NCBI RefSeq assembly: GCF_964340395.1
Contig: NC_135549.1
Location: forward strand, 9,145,342 to 9,209,341
Direction of reading: 5' to 3'
DNA: 64,000 nt
From: Glandiceps talaboti
Lineage: Eukaryota > Hemichordata > Enteropneusta > Spengelidae
Positions 15,001-43,400 of the stretch are shown here, one piece after another. Made by a program: the position numbers and the translations under genes. The first letter of the stretch is position 1. Every line of letters starts with the position of its first letter. Below the pieces are notes generated by a model. It was not told the DNA's origin. It saw only the letters and a list, made by a program, of their open reading frames with translations, and searched no databases.

Positions 15001-18000
15001 TATAAATAGTGACAGTGCCCTTGATCAACTTGGCTTACCTAATGGATCTGGTTTTCCACTGATGTCTGGAACTGTAAATACTCCAACTACTTCATGTCCA
15101 TTCTTGCGGAGGAGACTGTAAACTTCCTGGCCAAACTGACTCTGTCCTATCACAGCTATTTTCATCTTGGACCAAAGTGCCTAAAGTGAATAAAAACAGA
15201 TATATCATTGCATCAATGCTAGTGATCACAGCGACGCCATTGAAATTAAATGTACACTTTTGATTTGGTTATTATATAAGAATTGTGCTAACAGCACATA
15301 CCTTTTCACTAGCGTTTCCAAAGCTTATTAGATATCTCTCAAAACCTGTCTGGTACTACAAGGGTTATTTAAAGGCACTGTGGCATTTAACCGTTCTAAA
15401 TATGGTGGTCAGTAAGGAGGTGTGCCTCATTTGAATACAATCTTATGAATATTCATGAGTAGACCCTGACACAAGGTCAGAATATTTGCACTACACTGTG
15501 TTCATGAAGGCAATCAATACTGCTTTTGTCTAAACAACTAAAAGGAAAAGTAATTTCTGAATATCCAAAGAAAAAACCTTGCAGAAATTGTCTTACACTA
15601 AAATCACATAACATGGCAATTGTGCCAAATAAGGTCTTTTTCATGGAGGTGTGTCGCGACTCATTTAAATATATTTTGCATACCATACATCCATGTTTCC
15701 TATTGGTTGTACAGGGCTTCTATGATAACAGCTGATAGACAAACAGCTGATTACTCACTATGGCTTTGTCGATCAATACAGAACAATCACTTGTTTGTTT
15801 GCTAATCTATTCAAATTACCTGACAGTTACATGGTTAGTATAGGCTTAGACAATATCTGCAATACAGTGGTTATTGATTAGGTATTTTACTTGAGATTTA
15901 AATCCCTGCTGGTCTGTTCTAAATACATGTACACAATTTACCTGGGTACATAATGTTGAACGGTATAATTTATTTTGCAAAACAGGTTCAATTCACAACC
16001 TCAATCAAACAAGTGCCCATCCATACATGTACACATGTGAAAGTCACTGTTAATAAATGCTATAAATTAGTTTCAGAACAACACAGAGCATGTTATAAAT
16101 AATGGCTATCTGCCTAAATCACAGATATCAATTTTCACTCCAATGTTTACCACTGTTCAAAAAAGTCCATTATGTAAGAGCCTTCGTACCACAATTAGCA
16201 TATTACTGTCTTGTTGAATTTGTTGATGTGGACAATTTCCTGTTGTATTGACAGACTACAATGTAATTACTTTGACCTGACAATAAGGTTGCAGTATGTT
16301 ATAATCTGACATATTATACAATCACAGCATGATAAATCATATGTTGGTGTGTGGACTCACTGTCAAAATACATGTAGATACTTCTATGCATGCTGCTTCT
16401 GATGGTCCAATGACAAAACTGGAAATACAGATGTACCTTTCTTTTCATCTTTACAGTTACTTACGCGTATGACATATTACTGTAAAGAGGAAAGAAACGG
16501 TACATTTGTATTTCCAGTTTTGTCATTATCTGTGCTTTTCACCTCATACAGTTGGTTTGAAGACAACAATATCAAAAGTGACACTTTCATGGGTTACTTG
16601 AAAAGATTTGACATACTGTTAAATTATCACAAGTAATATCTGACTTTACTTGCTTTACTCACTTGAATGTAGAACCTCCTAAGAGTAGTTTTCTAAAAGT
16701 CAACAATGCCATTCTAATTCCTAGTGTGTGACTGTTCCAAATAGTGTACTATAAAATGATAGAATTATCTACAGACATAGACGGTACAAGCTAAACATTT
16801 TTTTAAAATTTCAGTAAATATGTTTAAATACTAACAGGAGAAGCAAAAAAATTATCCACAACTGAAAAGATGGTAAAAACTAAACATGAATATGTCTGCA
16901 TAAATATTTTATGAGCATAATAGAATTTTACTGTTTTGATCATTTAGAGTCTAAGATTTTCTTTTTAAAAGAAAATTGCTCTGGAGTATAAAGTCAGAAT
17001 TGTAGCTGTTCTGCACTCAATTACTAAAGTAGTAATATAGAAATTGAATTTTTTTTTTTAACTGATTTATTTACAATCCTAGCATGTAACCTTTCTAATG
17101 TGGTCAATTAGCAAATGAAAAAGTATACTTTTATACTTGATATGGAAACTATAAATGACTGTCACATGGAAACGCTTTACTTTGGTGTTATGGGTTGTAT
17201 ATGTGGCTTGCAGTATGACATTATTTTAGGACCTATTACAGATTAGTGAGCTGTGTATGGCTATTATTTTTTCTCCAATTACAATGTACTGTCAAAAAGA
17301 CAAACTTCGTGCAACTGTGAAAAGAATAAAATCTATAAAAAAGAAAGAAAAGTCGATCGATATCCAAAAAACTTTTTTAAAAATAGCATCAGAAATTTCA
17401 GTTTCACCTTTTATAATCTAAATATATGAAGCATTCTTTGGCAAATTTGGAAATAAGTGTGGCTAAAATACAGCAATTTTTTTATAATGTTGATAGCATT
17501 TATGTATTTTAATATCTGTAATTATAATTTAGCACAAATAACTAATAAACAAATTAAAATTAACTCTAAACAGGTCTGTCTGTCTGTTTAATGAGATTTT
17601 TAATCTGAATATATCAATAATTACGACTTTAGGATTCATAAAAGCAAGCAAGTAAACCAGTTTTCTTTTCACCTTTATTGACTGCATGGAGTGACACAGA
17701 GTAAATTGACAAACAACTGACTTCATCACCAGCACCTTTCAACAATTCCATTGCATTCAGATTAGTGCACACTTGCAAACACAATTCATAGGAAAAGATC
17801 ATTTGCACAAACTCTAGTTCAAACAATTATCAAGCTGACCAATCACAGAGTGTTCATGAAATTGGAAATCGATGTAATACGAAATTCTCTTCATTGGATT
17901 TCTATGAAACTATATTAAGATCTAAATTGATTTTGGATATTAAAGCTTAATGGAAATCTTCAAGTCTTCAACAGGAAATAGTGTACATCAATTTGCACTG

Positions 18001-21000
18001 ATTTCATTTAGTTTGTATCAATTCTCACTGGGCAACCTAAATTTAACTTTGATTGCAACAACTCCCTTTCATATTCAATCTAATTCAATTTTGCCGTTCT
18101 CCTTGTAAATTATGGATTTAGACTTGCTAACGTTTTTATTCATGATAAAAATCATATGGAAAGTGTGAAAGCCATTTTCCTATTCAGTTGATACTTGTTA
18201 TTTCAGTTGCGACCAAATTGGCATTATCACTCTTAATTTGCTCGGGTGAGACTTATGAATAAACATGCATATGACTTATGTTGGCTGACCTCAGTCAGAC
18301 TAAATCTTGTCTTGAGCAAAAAAATCCAACTGCTTTTACAAATAAAAAAAAAGAAAGATCATGAGGCAGGGGGTGGGGGACAGGGGAATTAGTTATTACA
18401 TGTACCTGCAAGAGGTCACAAGTTGCTATAAAAATAACTGGCACTAGACACAAAATGGAATAAATACTATAGTCTTGGATTATTTATTCATTTTTGTGTG
18501 TCTCGAGTCAGTTATTACAGTGATGGGACCAGTATGACTTGATAATTGTGACAGTGATGAGTAAACTAAACACATACATTTTGGAGCTTGTTCTTCACTT
18601 TTCGCTTTAACTTGAGAGTTAAATCAATAATTAAGAACGAAGAAATGCTATTCCATTTGGCATTGATCTGAATTTAAATTTTGACATCAATTTACAGTAT
18701 TTTTAAGTTCACTATCATAAGCTAAATCTTTTATTAGCATTATACACTGTAATACTAACTGTAATCTTCCACATACTTCACTGCAGCCATGTTCACAAAG
18801 GTTGCCATGAGAACACCTAAATAGCAGTCATCATCAGGCAAAAGATGAACATATTCAAGCCAGGAAAAGGTACATGCGAGCTCGAAGTGTTATTTCTTAC
18901 ACACTGTAACACTATCGCTATCTCAACAGAAAGAGCTTTTTCTGATAATATCAACTTTCAGTATTGAATTTGCACAAGGTTAGGAATTGATTCAGTGGAT
19001 GTTTAAAGAACACCTTTACGATTGACCGCTTTATGAAATACTCTATGGCTGCCAATCATTGGTTTGATTGTGGCTATGCTATCATCATGATACATAGTAG
19101 CTATGTAATCAGTGCCATTGAATTGAAGACTTTAATAAACGAAGACAGTACATCACAATAACAGGTAATAAAAAGAACAGCTTCCTGGTTTTGTTATCAT
19201 AATTGCGCTATTTATTCAATTATTAGCATTCACCAAAGATCAAATCTATTGTTTGATATGTAAACCTACTTTCCCCTTTCATTTTTCCCAATTTAAATTT
19301 CAACTATATCTCTAATGTAGTGACTGTATCTATAAATCACACACACTCCATCAAATATAATTTCAGAACTGTGAACCTTTCAGTCAACCTGGGTCCTTAT
19401 TAAATCTAAAAGCCTCCTCAAATTTCAAAGGAACACCTGCTAACAATAAGCACTGAGCAATACTTTGATATGTACTACTTGTATAGGTCTTTTATAGGTA
19501 CATTCTTCCATTTCAGACAAAAGAAAGGAGAGCTGCAGAAGCAAAGGTCGCTTTATTCAAGGTTTTAGTAAATAATCATGTTCTGAAATATATACTAGTA
19601 ATAGTAGTATACAGTCTTCTCATGTTCTACCTACAATTCTTTTACAAGGTAACCCCATAACCATGGTAACACCAGTACATTGTAGTTGCCAGTTGGAGAC
19701 CAGAAAGAGAGCCTGTGGTCTGGTTTAGGCTATAGCTTTATTGATATCATTTTTACATAAAGTGACATCTTTGGAGTGTAATTTTCTACTTTTCATTGCC
19801 CTTTATATTTCCTTGCTCATGGAGACTACTGGTATGACACATGACAACTATTTCTTAAGTGTTAAGTATTTTTGTGAGAAGTGTAAAATAAGTTGGTGTG
19901 ATAACAGTTTGATACAGTCAGGAATCCAAATTGTTGAACATTCTAGCCACTTCCATGTCTTTCCTCTGCCTGTACATTTTGTACTTCCAGCTGTGTATTT
20001 CTGTTCTTTAGTGAAGGAACAGCAATGGCTGGAAATCAGGCTTGCCAGTAATGACTATGAAGTATCCATGTAACTCCATCATGCCAGGTACCAAGACAGC
20101 ATACGGCACCAATGATTTCATTAACACTATTTATACTTTACATGGTATCACATGCAATAACAGAATATTCTGAGATTCTCTGGGATATTTAGAAGTGTGA
20201 ATATCAGACATGTATGTGCAATGAAAAACATTAGCTCAAGAACTGCTGATTCAGCATTTGAAATGCCTCTTACAGTTTGTTTTTTTCTAGAACATGCTAA
20301 ACTTTGGAACGTTTCCAATCTATGAATAAAAGAGAATATCACCAGGCAACACAAGCATGACGTATTACATCTCTGTCCTAGATGACCCATTACAGTACAT
20401 GTATATCAATGTGTAACCTGCACCAGTAAACTAGTTTGTTGTAGTCAGGTTTATAATACATTGTAATAATAAGACATATATCTCCACCAATAGCATCACC
20501 TAAATAAATTATCACAGGAAGGTTACTGTCTTTAGTTGACAACCACTGAATGTCTTTGTACATACAAAAAAATCCAGTGGGCTAATGATTTACATACACA
20601 GTATTAATACGTGTATATGGTCACATAGGTAACTCACTAACTGTATCACTGATTAGAAAAATGCAACCTGGGGTTATTGATCTCACAGGTACAATATTCA
20701 TACAATCACATTTACGACAACCATACTTTTTCAAATTGCCAGGTAATGCAAAAGCCTCTTGGCAAATCTACTTCTGCATGTACAATGTATATGGTGCAAG
20801 TCTTTTTCTGAGGGTGGAGTGTGCGTTGGATGTTTACATGAACAATTAGAAACATTCTAAAAACTTTCATTTAACCAGTTTATGAAATTATATAAGTATC
20901 AGTATGGGTCAGAATCAATACTGATAGTGATCCCCAGATTTGATTACATAAGGACAGGTATAGATTTGATGCACCAATGTCTATGATCTGGTGCTGTCAA

Positions 21001-24000
21001 TTGTCTCATTTGACAGGTCCTTCAAGGACAGTGATCATGTGATTATATTGAAGAATAGACACACCCCCTTCATACCCCTTTTTGTTATCCAATCAATACT
21101 GAGTGTACACACAGGTCAACAGCTGTTTGTCATGTTACAGAACACACATTCGCACAGACATATAGGACAGTTGACCCCAAGACTAATTTTTTAGATGTAA
21201 ACAAACAAATATCTGTTGGATTATTCAGTCATTATGTTAAATGTTATGACGGAAGTATGTTATCTTGAGAAATTAAAAAATTTGCTAAACACCAATACCA
21301 GATTAAACTCTGACATTGTAACCCACTTGATTTAAACCTATAAACCTCATTTTTTTCTTCAAAACAATGAATGCACACCCCCTTTTTATCAGCCATTCCT
21401 GTATCACTAACATTAAAGAAGACACTTGATTGGTTGGAGACAGGTACAAAACATCTCAGCTTAGCCAAATGAAAACACCAGTTTAGAGTTGTTACTGTCA
21501 ATCAAAATATACAACCTTGAGAAGTCAACTTATAAGTTATAGTGAAGTAATGCACTTGTTGTCTTTCAAATACCAACAAAACTAGAATTACCCACAAATT
21601 GATTTCACACATTGTAGTCAAGTCAAAACATTAAAAGTTGAAGAAAAAAAATACATTACAAGAAATGAAATATGCATTTGACTTATTTTGCAACTAAATA
21701 TGCATATCAATTATAACACCAACCATCAGTATTTGTTTTTCTTCAAATAGGTCATTTAAACAGACTAAAAATAAATTAACCAGTAATGTTGAAGACTGAA
21801 ATAGCAGCTTCAAATTGATAACATCAGGTAAATGAGGTAATTCAAATTCCCATTCTGTGGATGTATAAAGGTCTGCATGTGAAAGATTACCTCTAAGGTA
21901 GGGCTTAGGCTTGACTATACCACATATGATCACTGAGACAGAACAAATCTATATGATAATATAAAAAGAAAACGACACAAGGAAAATTCTTTGCTGTGTG
22001 TCATCTCCTTGTGGCAAAATCAAATTTAATAATCAAAATTAAATTAGACATCTCACGAAGTGGAAGTGAATTTCAATAGCTTGCTTTCAAAATTTGCCAT
22101 TAAACACATTTCTTTAATTTGGACTTGTTGTGTTTCATGACTTGGATGGAATTATAATTGCATTGGCAGTACCATAAGTGTTAATGAAGCGTGATATTCA
22201 AACTAGTAGATTTCTATCAATTTACCAGTAGGGACACCAAAGTGACATTTGCTATTTTTCCACAATGAATCATCAAATGTCATGAATGAACATAAATTAA
22301 AAAAAAAAAAAAAAAACAGGTGTAAAAACAATTATGGTATTTTGTTATTGTAAATGTGTGTGAAACAACAGCAGAGTTCTGATTATGATATTTGGATGGT
22401 CAACTTTAAAGAATTAGATAAAATGTGGCAAAATCTGCATTAGGTTCCTCAAGCTTTTCACAGGAAAGTGATCCTTTTTTTCAAGGCTTGTGCACATGAA
22501 ATTGAAGAAAAATAAAGCCATGTCAGTTTTAACGCCAAAATATCACCTTTCCCATGAAGTTGAATACCAAGGTGTTAGATGTAAAAACCATTCCAAGATA
22601 ATACTGTCAAAACAGATGATTAACATTGACAGGTGTGATTGGTACATGTATATGGGTATATATGTTGAGATGAAATGCTTGGGGTTCAAGATCATGTTCT
22701 GTGACTAATAGTAATACTAGTATGAAATGAACAGTCAGCTTACATTTCTCCACTGAAGAGTAAACTAAAGTACTACTATGCCTTTCATTGTGCACTAGTT
22801 TTTTTTTTTTTTAACTCAACAGCTACAATTTCACACAAATGGACATTAAAAGCATCTGAAATGCTCAAACTGACGTCAGGTATTTCTAAATGAGTGTCTC
22901 CCAGGCAAACAAGTATAGCATAAGGCTTGAATGAAATGCTTTCACAAACATACCGGCATTTAAATGAATGAAAGGGAAAGTATGATGCAATACTCCAACC
23001 CAGGACTTCAACGTGGCCACATGTGTTTTACAATCATCTCTCTCTCTCTCTTCATTTGCATGGTAATCAAAGCGGTGTACCTTCTCTTACAAGTCGCAGT
23101 TTTATATATAAGCGTGGAGGGGGAACTGTCAATGGTTTGTACCAGATTGTGCAGTGACTGATCTGGCGTCTCCACATGGCCATTCCTGAACACATTTTAC
23201 ACAATGTACAATACCAATACAACGATGGATTTGGTATGTCATGATGTCAATTTCCAGCAATGTGTTATGGTTCGAATAGGCAGGAGTCGGTTGGAACAGA
23301 GATACTTACATATCTGGGTATTTAGCTGAAATGACATTAAAATTGAACTGTGGAGCGTGGGTATAGAACAATTCCCAATACGACCAGTATCTTATAACTT
23401 TGTTAAAGCAATTTTGCACACACGTCCCAAGAGTCTCTACACAAATCGACTGTGATAAGTGTATGAATTCACAAACAGAACCATGAAAACACATCAGTTT
23501 GTCTATTATATTAATGTCCACTAATCACTGATCATCTCCGTAAATTTGCAGCTGTCGATTTGTATGGATGAATATCTTGGGAACTGACAGTGAACTTGAC
23601 ATTGCCAGAGTCAACGTAGAGAAACGATACAGGCAAGTTGTTTTCCCCCTTTGGCAGACATAGCTCGTCGATTGCAACAACACCAAACAGCCGCTACGGT
23701 TACACTGAATATTACCGAGGCCTTCCTACTAAAATTACTGGGACTCGACTCCGAAGTGGAACTCAGTGTCATTGTTTGTACAATAACTGTAAAATGAACA
23801 TTCAGCAAAAGCTTGTAAACAGACCAATGCGTATGCATGTATGATCCGATACACGATTGTGACGTTGTTGAACTTCATCGTCACCCTGACTATGCAGATC
23901 TCGTGAATCTATGGCTGTGTATCTTCTGTGACTTCAATGTTTCACTTATCAAACAAAATTTTGACAATACAACTTACAAGGAAATATTCTTCGAGGAAGG

Positions 24001-24419
24001 CGATATTACTACGTGGTAACGTGCATGCAGCACAAACAAATGAGCAGCTTGAACCGGTGTTCGCCGGTTGCTTTTGGCAAACTTTCAAGGTGATCTGTGC
24101 AACAATAGTCAATACACCTACAACTATAAAAGTAGTTCAACTGGCTCACAAGAAAAGGGTTCGGTGGCTTTTCCATGCTTACATAGAAAAACAAACGCAC
24201 TGGTAACAGCATTGGGTATCCCAATGAAATAGCACAGTCAAATAAGCAATCGCACGAAATAACGCTGAGTGGTCTTGAACCACAAACTTGAAATTAAATA
24301 GACTTTCATTTCCAGCTGTTATTTTTGTTAGTCGCGATCGCCATCGATCGTGCACCAAGTCATACGTTACTTACCCGTTGAGTGGAAAACCTTCTTACAA
24401 TGCTACTAGCAGCAAGCAT
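1..24419 (-). CDS. ALDH1L2: 10-formyltetrahydrofolate dehydrogenase, mitochondrial-type (5' part, 11 exons, continues beyond left edge)
   Basis: Spliced CDS: 24375-24419, 15039-15180, 11435-11669, 8565-8730, 7755-7859, 7225-7314, 5745-5879, 3820-3948, 2579-2667, 775-919, 1-51. All junctions are GT-AG and phases agree, giving 444 residues. The family enzyme converts 10-formyl-THF plus NADP+ to THF, CO2 and NADPH. Seen: a leader (1-20), then the formyl-hydrolase domain with HPSILP (His126, His106 without the leader) and DDGLDTG (Asp162, formerly 142). The carrier-protein domain has GAGSMDV with Ser374 (354 without the leader), the family's 4'-phosphopantetheine site. The aldehyde dehydrogenase half lies off the left edge. 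The leader ends RRFSTQR, which resembles vertebrate ALDH1L2, so I use that symbol. In an invertebrate it may be the single pro-orthologue of ALDH1L1 and ALDH1L2. Confidence 0.96.
131..586. mobile_element. Palindromic TTAA-flanked MITE in ALDH1L2 intron 10
   Basis: Intron 10 (52-774) holds a 456-bp foldback element. Its ends are AGGGGAACACCACTCC and the reverse complement, and inverted similarity extends about 170 bp inward on each side, around a roughly 100-bp centre. TTAA lies directly outside each end (127-130 and 587-590), which is the target duplication of piggyBac-type elements. It has no transposase. A small open frame inside it is a by-product of the palindrome. Confidence 0.8.
775..919 (-). 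CDS. ALDH1L2: ALDH1L2 exon 10
   Basis: Acceptor TTTGTTTATCAG, donor GATGCT|GTAAGT, phases 2 in and 0 out. It encodes [20 protein letters not shown], then [16 protein letters not shown], the rest of the carrier domain, and a glycine/acid-rich linker. Confidence 0.96.
1380..1605. repeat. Dispersed repeat copy (family of 59140-59350)
   Basis: This block of ALDH1L2 intron 9 (920-2578) closely matches 59145-59345 in the same orientation. Shared landmarks are CCCATTAAATTTCAGCCCAA, TTTGCATAT, GGAATCATCATGTCATGAAC and AAGAATGTTCCCACCAAATT. It is a truncated copy without the tandem core or microsatellite tail of the right-hand copy. Confidence 0.85.
1625..1925. repeat. Dispersed repeat copy (family of 46980-47345)
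   Basis: It matches 47090-47345: ATGGTCTCTGTGTTAT, GGAAGAACAGTTTTATATTG, AAGTTTAGGGTC and a GGTGG.GTA.GGTAAC end. Both copies are edged by CTACC(T)ACCCCAC-like motifs. No coding potential is seen. The rest of intron 9 has no recognisable feature. Confidence 0.8.
2579..2667 (-). CDS. ALDH1L2: ALDH1L2 exon 9, carrier-domain serine
   Basis: Acceptor TTTAACTCTAG, donor GCAAG|GTAGGA, phases 0 in and 2 out. It encodes [17 protein letters not shown], then [13 protein letters not shown]. The serine of GAGSMDV is residue 354 without the leader, the known phosphopantetheine attachment site. Confidence 0.95.
3820..3948 (-). CDS. ALDH1L2: ALDH1L2 exon 8
   Basis: Acceptor TCCAATAG, donor ATTAAG|GTAGTT, phase 0 on both sides, 43 codons. 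It encodes [17 protein letters not shown] and a less conserved acidic stretch ending [10 protein letters not shown], the end of the hydrolase half and the linker into the carrier domain. Confidence 0.93.
5745..5879 (-). CDS. ALDH1L2: ALDH1L2 exon 7
   Basis: Acceptor TTTGTCTACAG, donor AAGAAG|GTAGGC, phase 0 on both sides, 45 codons. It contains [16 protein letters not shown] and [10 protein letters not shown], matching the hydrolase C-terminal beta-barrel-like domain (family PGA.RPGVV..GLILFGNDDK). Confidence 0.95.
7225..7314 (-). CDS. ALDH1L2: ALDH1L2 exon 6
   Basis: Acceptor CTTGACAAG, donor GGACAA|GTAAGA, phase 0 on both sides, 30 codons. It encodes [18 protein letters not shown] then KQPGAW, the conserved entry to the C-terminal part of the hydrolase domain. 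Confidence 0.95.
7755..7859 (-). CDS. ALDH1L2: ALDH1L2 exon 5
   Basis: Acceptor TGTAACAG, donor GAG|GTAAGT, phase 0 on both sides, 35 codons. It encodes [17 protein letters not shown], then [18 protein letters not shown], the end of the formyltransferase core. Confidence 0.95.
8565..8730 (-). CDS. ALDH1L2: ALDH1L2 exon 4, catalytic aspartate
   Basis: Acceptor TTTTTGAAG, donor GCAATG|GTAAGT, phases 2 in and 0 out. It encodes [20 protein letters not shown], then [10 protein letters not shown] and [12 protein letters not shown]. Asp142 (leaderless numbering) sits in DDGLDTG. Confidence 0.97.
8731..15038. other. ALDH1L2 introns 2 and 3: no gene seen
   Basis: Introns 8731-11434 and 11670-15038 are AT-rich with scattered short open frames on both strands, none resembling a known protein. 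A short direct repeat (AATTCCTGTCCTGGGATGA) occurs at about 12081 and 12119. A poly-C run lies at about 10323-10333. Confidence 0.6.
11435..11669 (-). CDS. ALDH1L2: ALDH1L2 exon 3, hydrolase core
   Basis: Acceptor CTGTAACAG, donor AATTG|GTGAGT, phases 1 in and 2 out. It encodes [14 protein letters not shown] through FCSQFIP and [16 protein letters not shown]. It carries the catalytic histidine (106 without leader) and folate-site residues. Length matches the family with no gap. Confidence 0.97.
15039..15180 (-). CDS. ALDH1L2: ALDH1L2 exon 2
   Basis: The acceptor TTCACTTTAG precedes GCACTTTGG; the donor is TTAG|GTAAGC, phase 1. It encodes ALWSK, then [17 protein letters not shown] up to GKPDPL, the nucleotide-fold start of the hydrolase domain. 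The ATG at 15163-15165 is exactly where the cytosolic ALDH1L1 form starts, so initiation here would give a leaderless protein. Confidence 0.96.
15181..24374. other. ALDH1L2 intron 1 (9.2 kb)
   Basis: A long first intron separates the leader exon from the hydrolase exons. It holds the hairpin at 16409-16527, an A-run at 22299-22316, a T-run at 22800-22812 and a short TCTC run near 23038. I see no other gene. CpG density rises in its last kilobase toward exon 1, as expected near a promoter. Confidence 0.65.
16409..16527. repeat. Foldback element (about 119 bp)
   Basis: Near-perfect inverted arms start AATGACAAAACTGGAAATAC and end with the reverse complement. A short centre carries CTTTACAGTTACTTACGCG. 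A hairpin-type MITE is likely. No clear target duplication was found. Confidence 0.75.
24375..24419 (-). CDS. ALDH1L2: ALDH1L2 exon 1, mitochondrial leader
   Basis: Encodes [15 protein letters not shown] and ends at the strong donor CGG|GTAAGTAA, phase 0. It joins in frame to exon 2 (ALWSK then MKIAVIG). The leader is arginine-rich with no acidic residue, as expected for a mitochondrial presequence, and RRFSTxR matches the known ALDH1L2 leader in place and spacing. The frame stays open upstream to another ATG at 24579-24581; I chose the start at 24419 by homology and because the extension is not leader-like. The transcription start is not identified. Confidence 0.85.
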
Positions 24420-24875
24420 TCCAACAGATTGACAGCAGATTTCGTCTACTTCAAAAATGAGCGCGTTGGAAACACCGGCAAAGTCCAAACACGAAACTAA
24501 AAGCAGCAAGTCGAGTAAAGTATTCAACCGGCTGCGACACTCGTACTCGTACTGTGTATATGATGTGTGTGATCGATACAAGCTGGGAACGCTTTGGCAG
24601 TTCTATCTAAAAAAATACCCCCTCTGAAATATTGGTACTGGGATTAACAGAGTTGCCGCTCTATACATCTGGCATTTCGAAAAATAACTACAACGAATAA
24701 CACAAAGGCTTATCAAGTTTACAGTAGTACGTTTATGCAACGTTTAGCCACCGTGACTGAAATGAAGGTACTGTCTAGATAGTTATTAAAAGGGAACATG
24801 ATGAAGGACAGAACAGCAACATGGCGCACGTGTAAACAGTAAACAACCGCAGACGACATTTTTTGTAGCTGTCGA

Positions 24876-24883
24876 TGACGTCA
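24876..24883. promoter_or_regulatory. Palindromic CRE (TGACGTCA)
   Basis: A perfect TGACGTCA octamer lies 457 bp upstream of the ALDH1L2 start codon. It is the consensus for CREB/ATF-type bZIP factors. Vertebrate ALDH1L2 is a known ATF4-responsive gene, although ATF4 usually prefers composite sites. Function here is inferred. Confidence 0.4.
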
Positions 24884-25886
24884 TAAATGGCATACCATAC
24901 CACAGTACCATACCCCAATAACCCCGACGACAAATGAATATCGATGAATTTTAAAAAAAGATGGCAAATTATTTAATTTGCAATCTCGACTTTCACCTTA
25001 GCCTAGTTGTTACAATTTTCATTGCGCAATTTATAATGTGAAAACTTTGTTTTTTGTTTTCAAATTTAATAGCCGTACAAAACTACTAAAATAAAGAGAC
25101 CGGGGTATCTCATTCACAATCTCCAGACAGACTGTCTATTCCTAGAATAGGCTATCTGTTTTGGAAAAAAAATATGTATGTAATTTCACAGGCTGGCAAT
25201 CACGGAGAGAAAGTTTTATTTTCTCATTCAACTTTTCACTATTTAAAAGATAGCCTTTAGGCTTAAGCCTCTGTCTAGAAGTAAACTTGGAGCTTGGGCA
25301 TATTTGATCTTCAGATGACAAACTACCTATTGAAAAAAGTATTTTGGAAATACCTTTAGTTTATTTTGTCTTTGTCATCCTTTAACGAATACTTAATAGT
25401 TTCTCACATGGGTGTCAAGACAATAGATTAGATACACTAAGATCGTATGTCTGGAGATGTCATTCAAGTTAAAGTTAAAGTCTCCTTTATTTCATTTCCA
25501 TGACGCTCATAACTATGCATGACCTATTTCACGGTTATCTTAGGAAACTCGTCCCCATGCGTGAGTTACGTATTATTGTGACGTGTGTATAGAGTCGCGC
25601 GATCGCATGTTTGAGAACTTGGCCCTTGATCGTGGAGCGAGCACCTGTCTCTCCCAGCTCTGGGTTTTAACTCAGACCACTTAATTAATATATAGTTGTC
25701 TGAAGTTTTGATAAAGTTTATGTTCCAGTCATACCCCATACACCGTCTCATATGCAGTTTATCCTTTACGACAATTTACTGACATGATCTAAAATTTTGA
25801 TAGTTTGTTTGTTTGTTTATTTATTTATTAGCTCCATGATAATAGATCCATGGATGGAAGCAGGGAGGGCTGAGGGAGGGAGGGAT

Positions 25887-25907
25887 GGATCGATCGATCG
25901 ATCGATC

Positions 25908-25984
<77 letters not shown>

Positions 25985-26005
25985 CTAGCTAGCTAGCTAG
26001 CTAGC

Positions 26006-26086
<81 letters not shown>

Positions 26087-26102
26087 TGATTGATAGATAG
26101 AT
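25887..26102. repeat. Compound GATC/GATA/GCTA tetranucleotide array
   Basis: Starts with GATC units, changes to GATA, then to GCTA (about 25983-26006), and returns to GATA. The units differ by single substitutions, so this is one microsatellite that mutated in blocks. It ends about 510 bp before the PM20D1 start codon. Confidence 0.97.
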
Positions 26103-26451
26103 AACACGTATATTGCAATATAAGGTAGGCTTAAACCTAAAGTCCCCTATTTATTTTTTGAATAAAAAACACACACCAAACAATACAATATACAATATCC
26201 TCAATAAGGCATAGGGGCGTGTATTATTTCATATATTGTTGTTTTCCAGGTCTACGGACTAAATATAACAACTTTTTGACTATATATTCCTACCTATAAG
26301 GAGAAAAGAGTTTAATATTTCTACTAGTATAGAGATCAAGTTGATACATTTGTAGCAGCGGGATTCGTACGATATTTTCCTAAGAAAACGGCAATCTAAG
26401 CAATAATACGTGCTCCCGTGCAATAAGGCCATCAAAATGACACCGCCATTA

Positions 26452-26489
26452 AAACAAACAAACAAACAAACAAACAAACAAACAAACAA
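26452..26489. repeat. AAAC microsatellite
   Basis: About nine AAAC units lie 125 bp upstream of the PM20D1 start codon. Confidence 0.95.
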
Positions 26490-26614
26490 CATTAACAAAT
26501 GAGGTAATGGAGCCAGCAGACTCTGCTCAGGGCCAGGGTACGTCCAGTAACCAGTGAGTCGAGTGACTGTCATCTGCTTTGAATAGCTGTCACCCTTGAC
26601 CCCAAGTGATCAAC

Positions 26615-43400
<16,786 letters not shown>

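Larger units (their letters stand above)
24420..26614. promoter_or_regulatory. Head-to-head intergenic region between ALDH1L2 and PM20D1
   Basis: 2.2 kb separates the two divergent start codons. The ALDH1L2 side is relatively CpG-rich (CGATCGCCATCGATCG at about 24335-24350, just inside intron 1). A palindromic CRE is at 24876-24883. A tetranucleotide array (25887-26102) and an AAAC run (26452-26489) lie toward PM20D1. No TATA box or exon can be assigned with confidence, and 5' UTR limits are not visible. Confidence 0.5.

Noticed and set aside
16671-16709. Minus-strand ATG reading [16 protein letters not shown] with a GTGAGT donor, an alternative leader for ALDH1L2
   Set aside because: The donor leaves phase 2, which puts a stop a few codons into exon 2. 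The exon at 24375-24419 fits in phase and by homology.
24420-24581. Upstream in-frame ATG extending the ALDH1L2 leader by 54 residues
   Set aside because: The extension is acidic and cysteine-rich, unlike a presequence, and the family starts at the MLAAS position.
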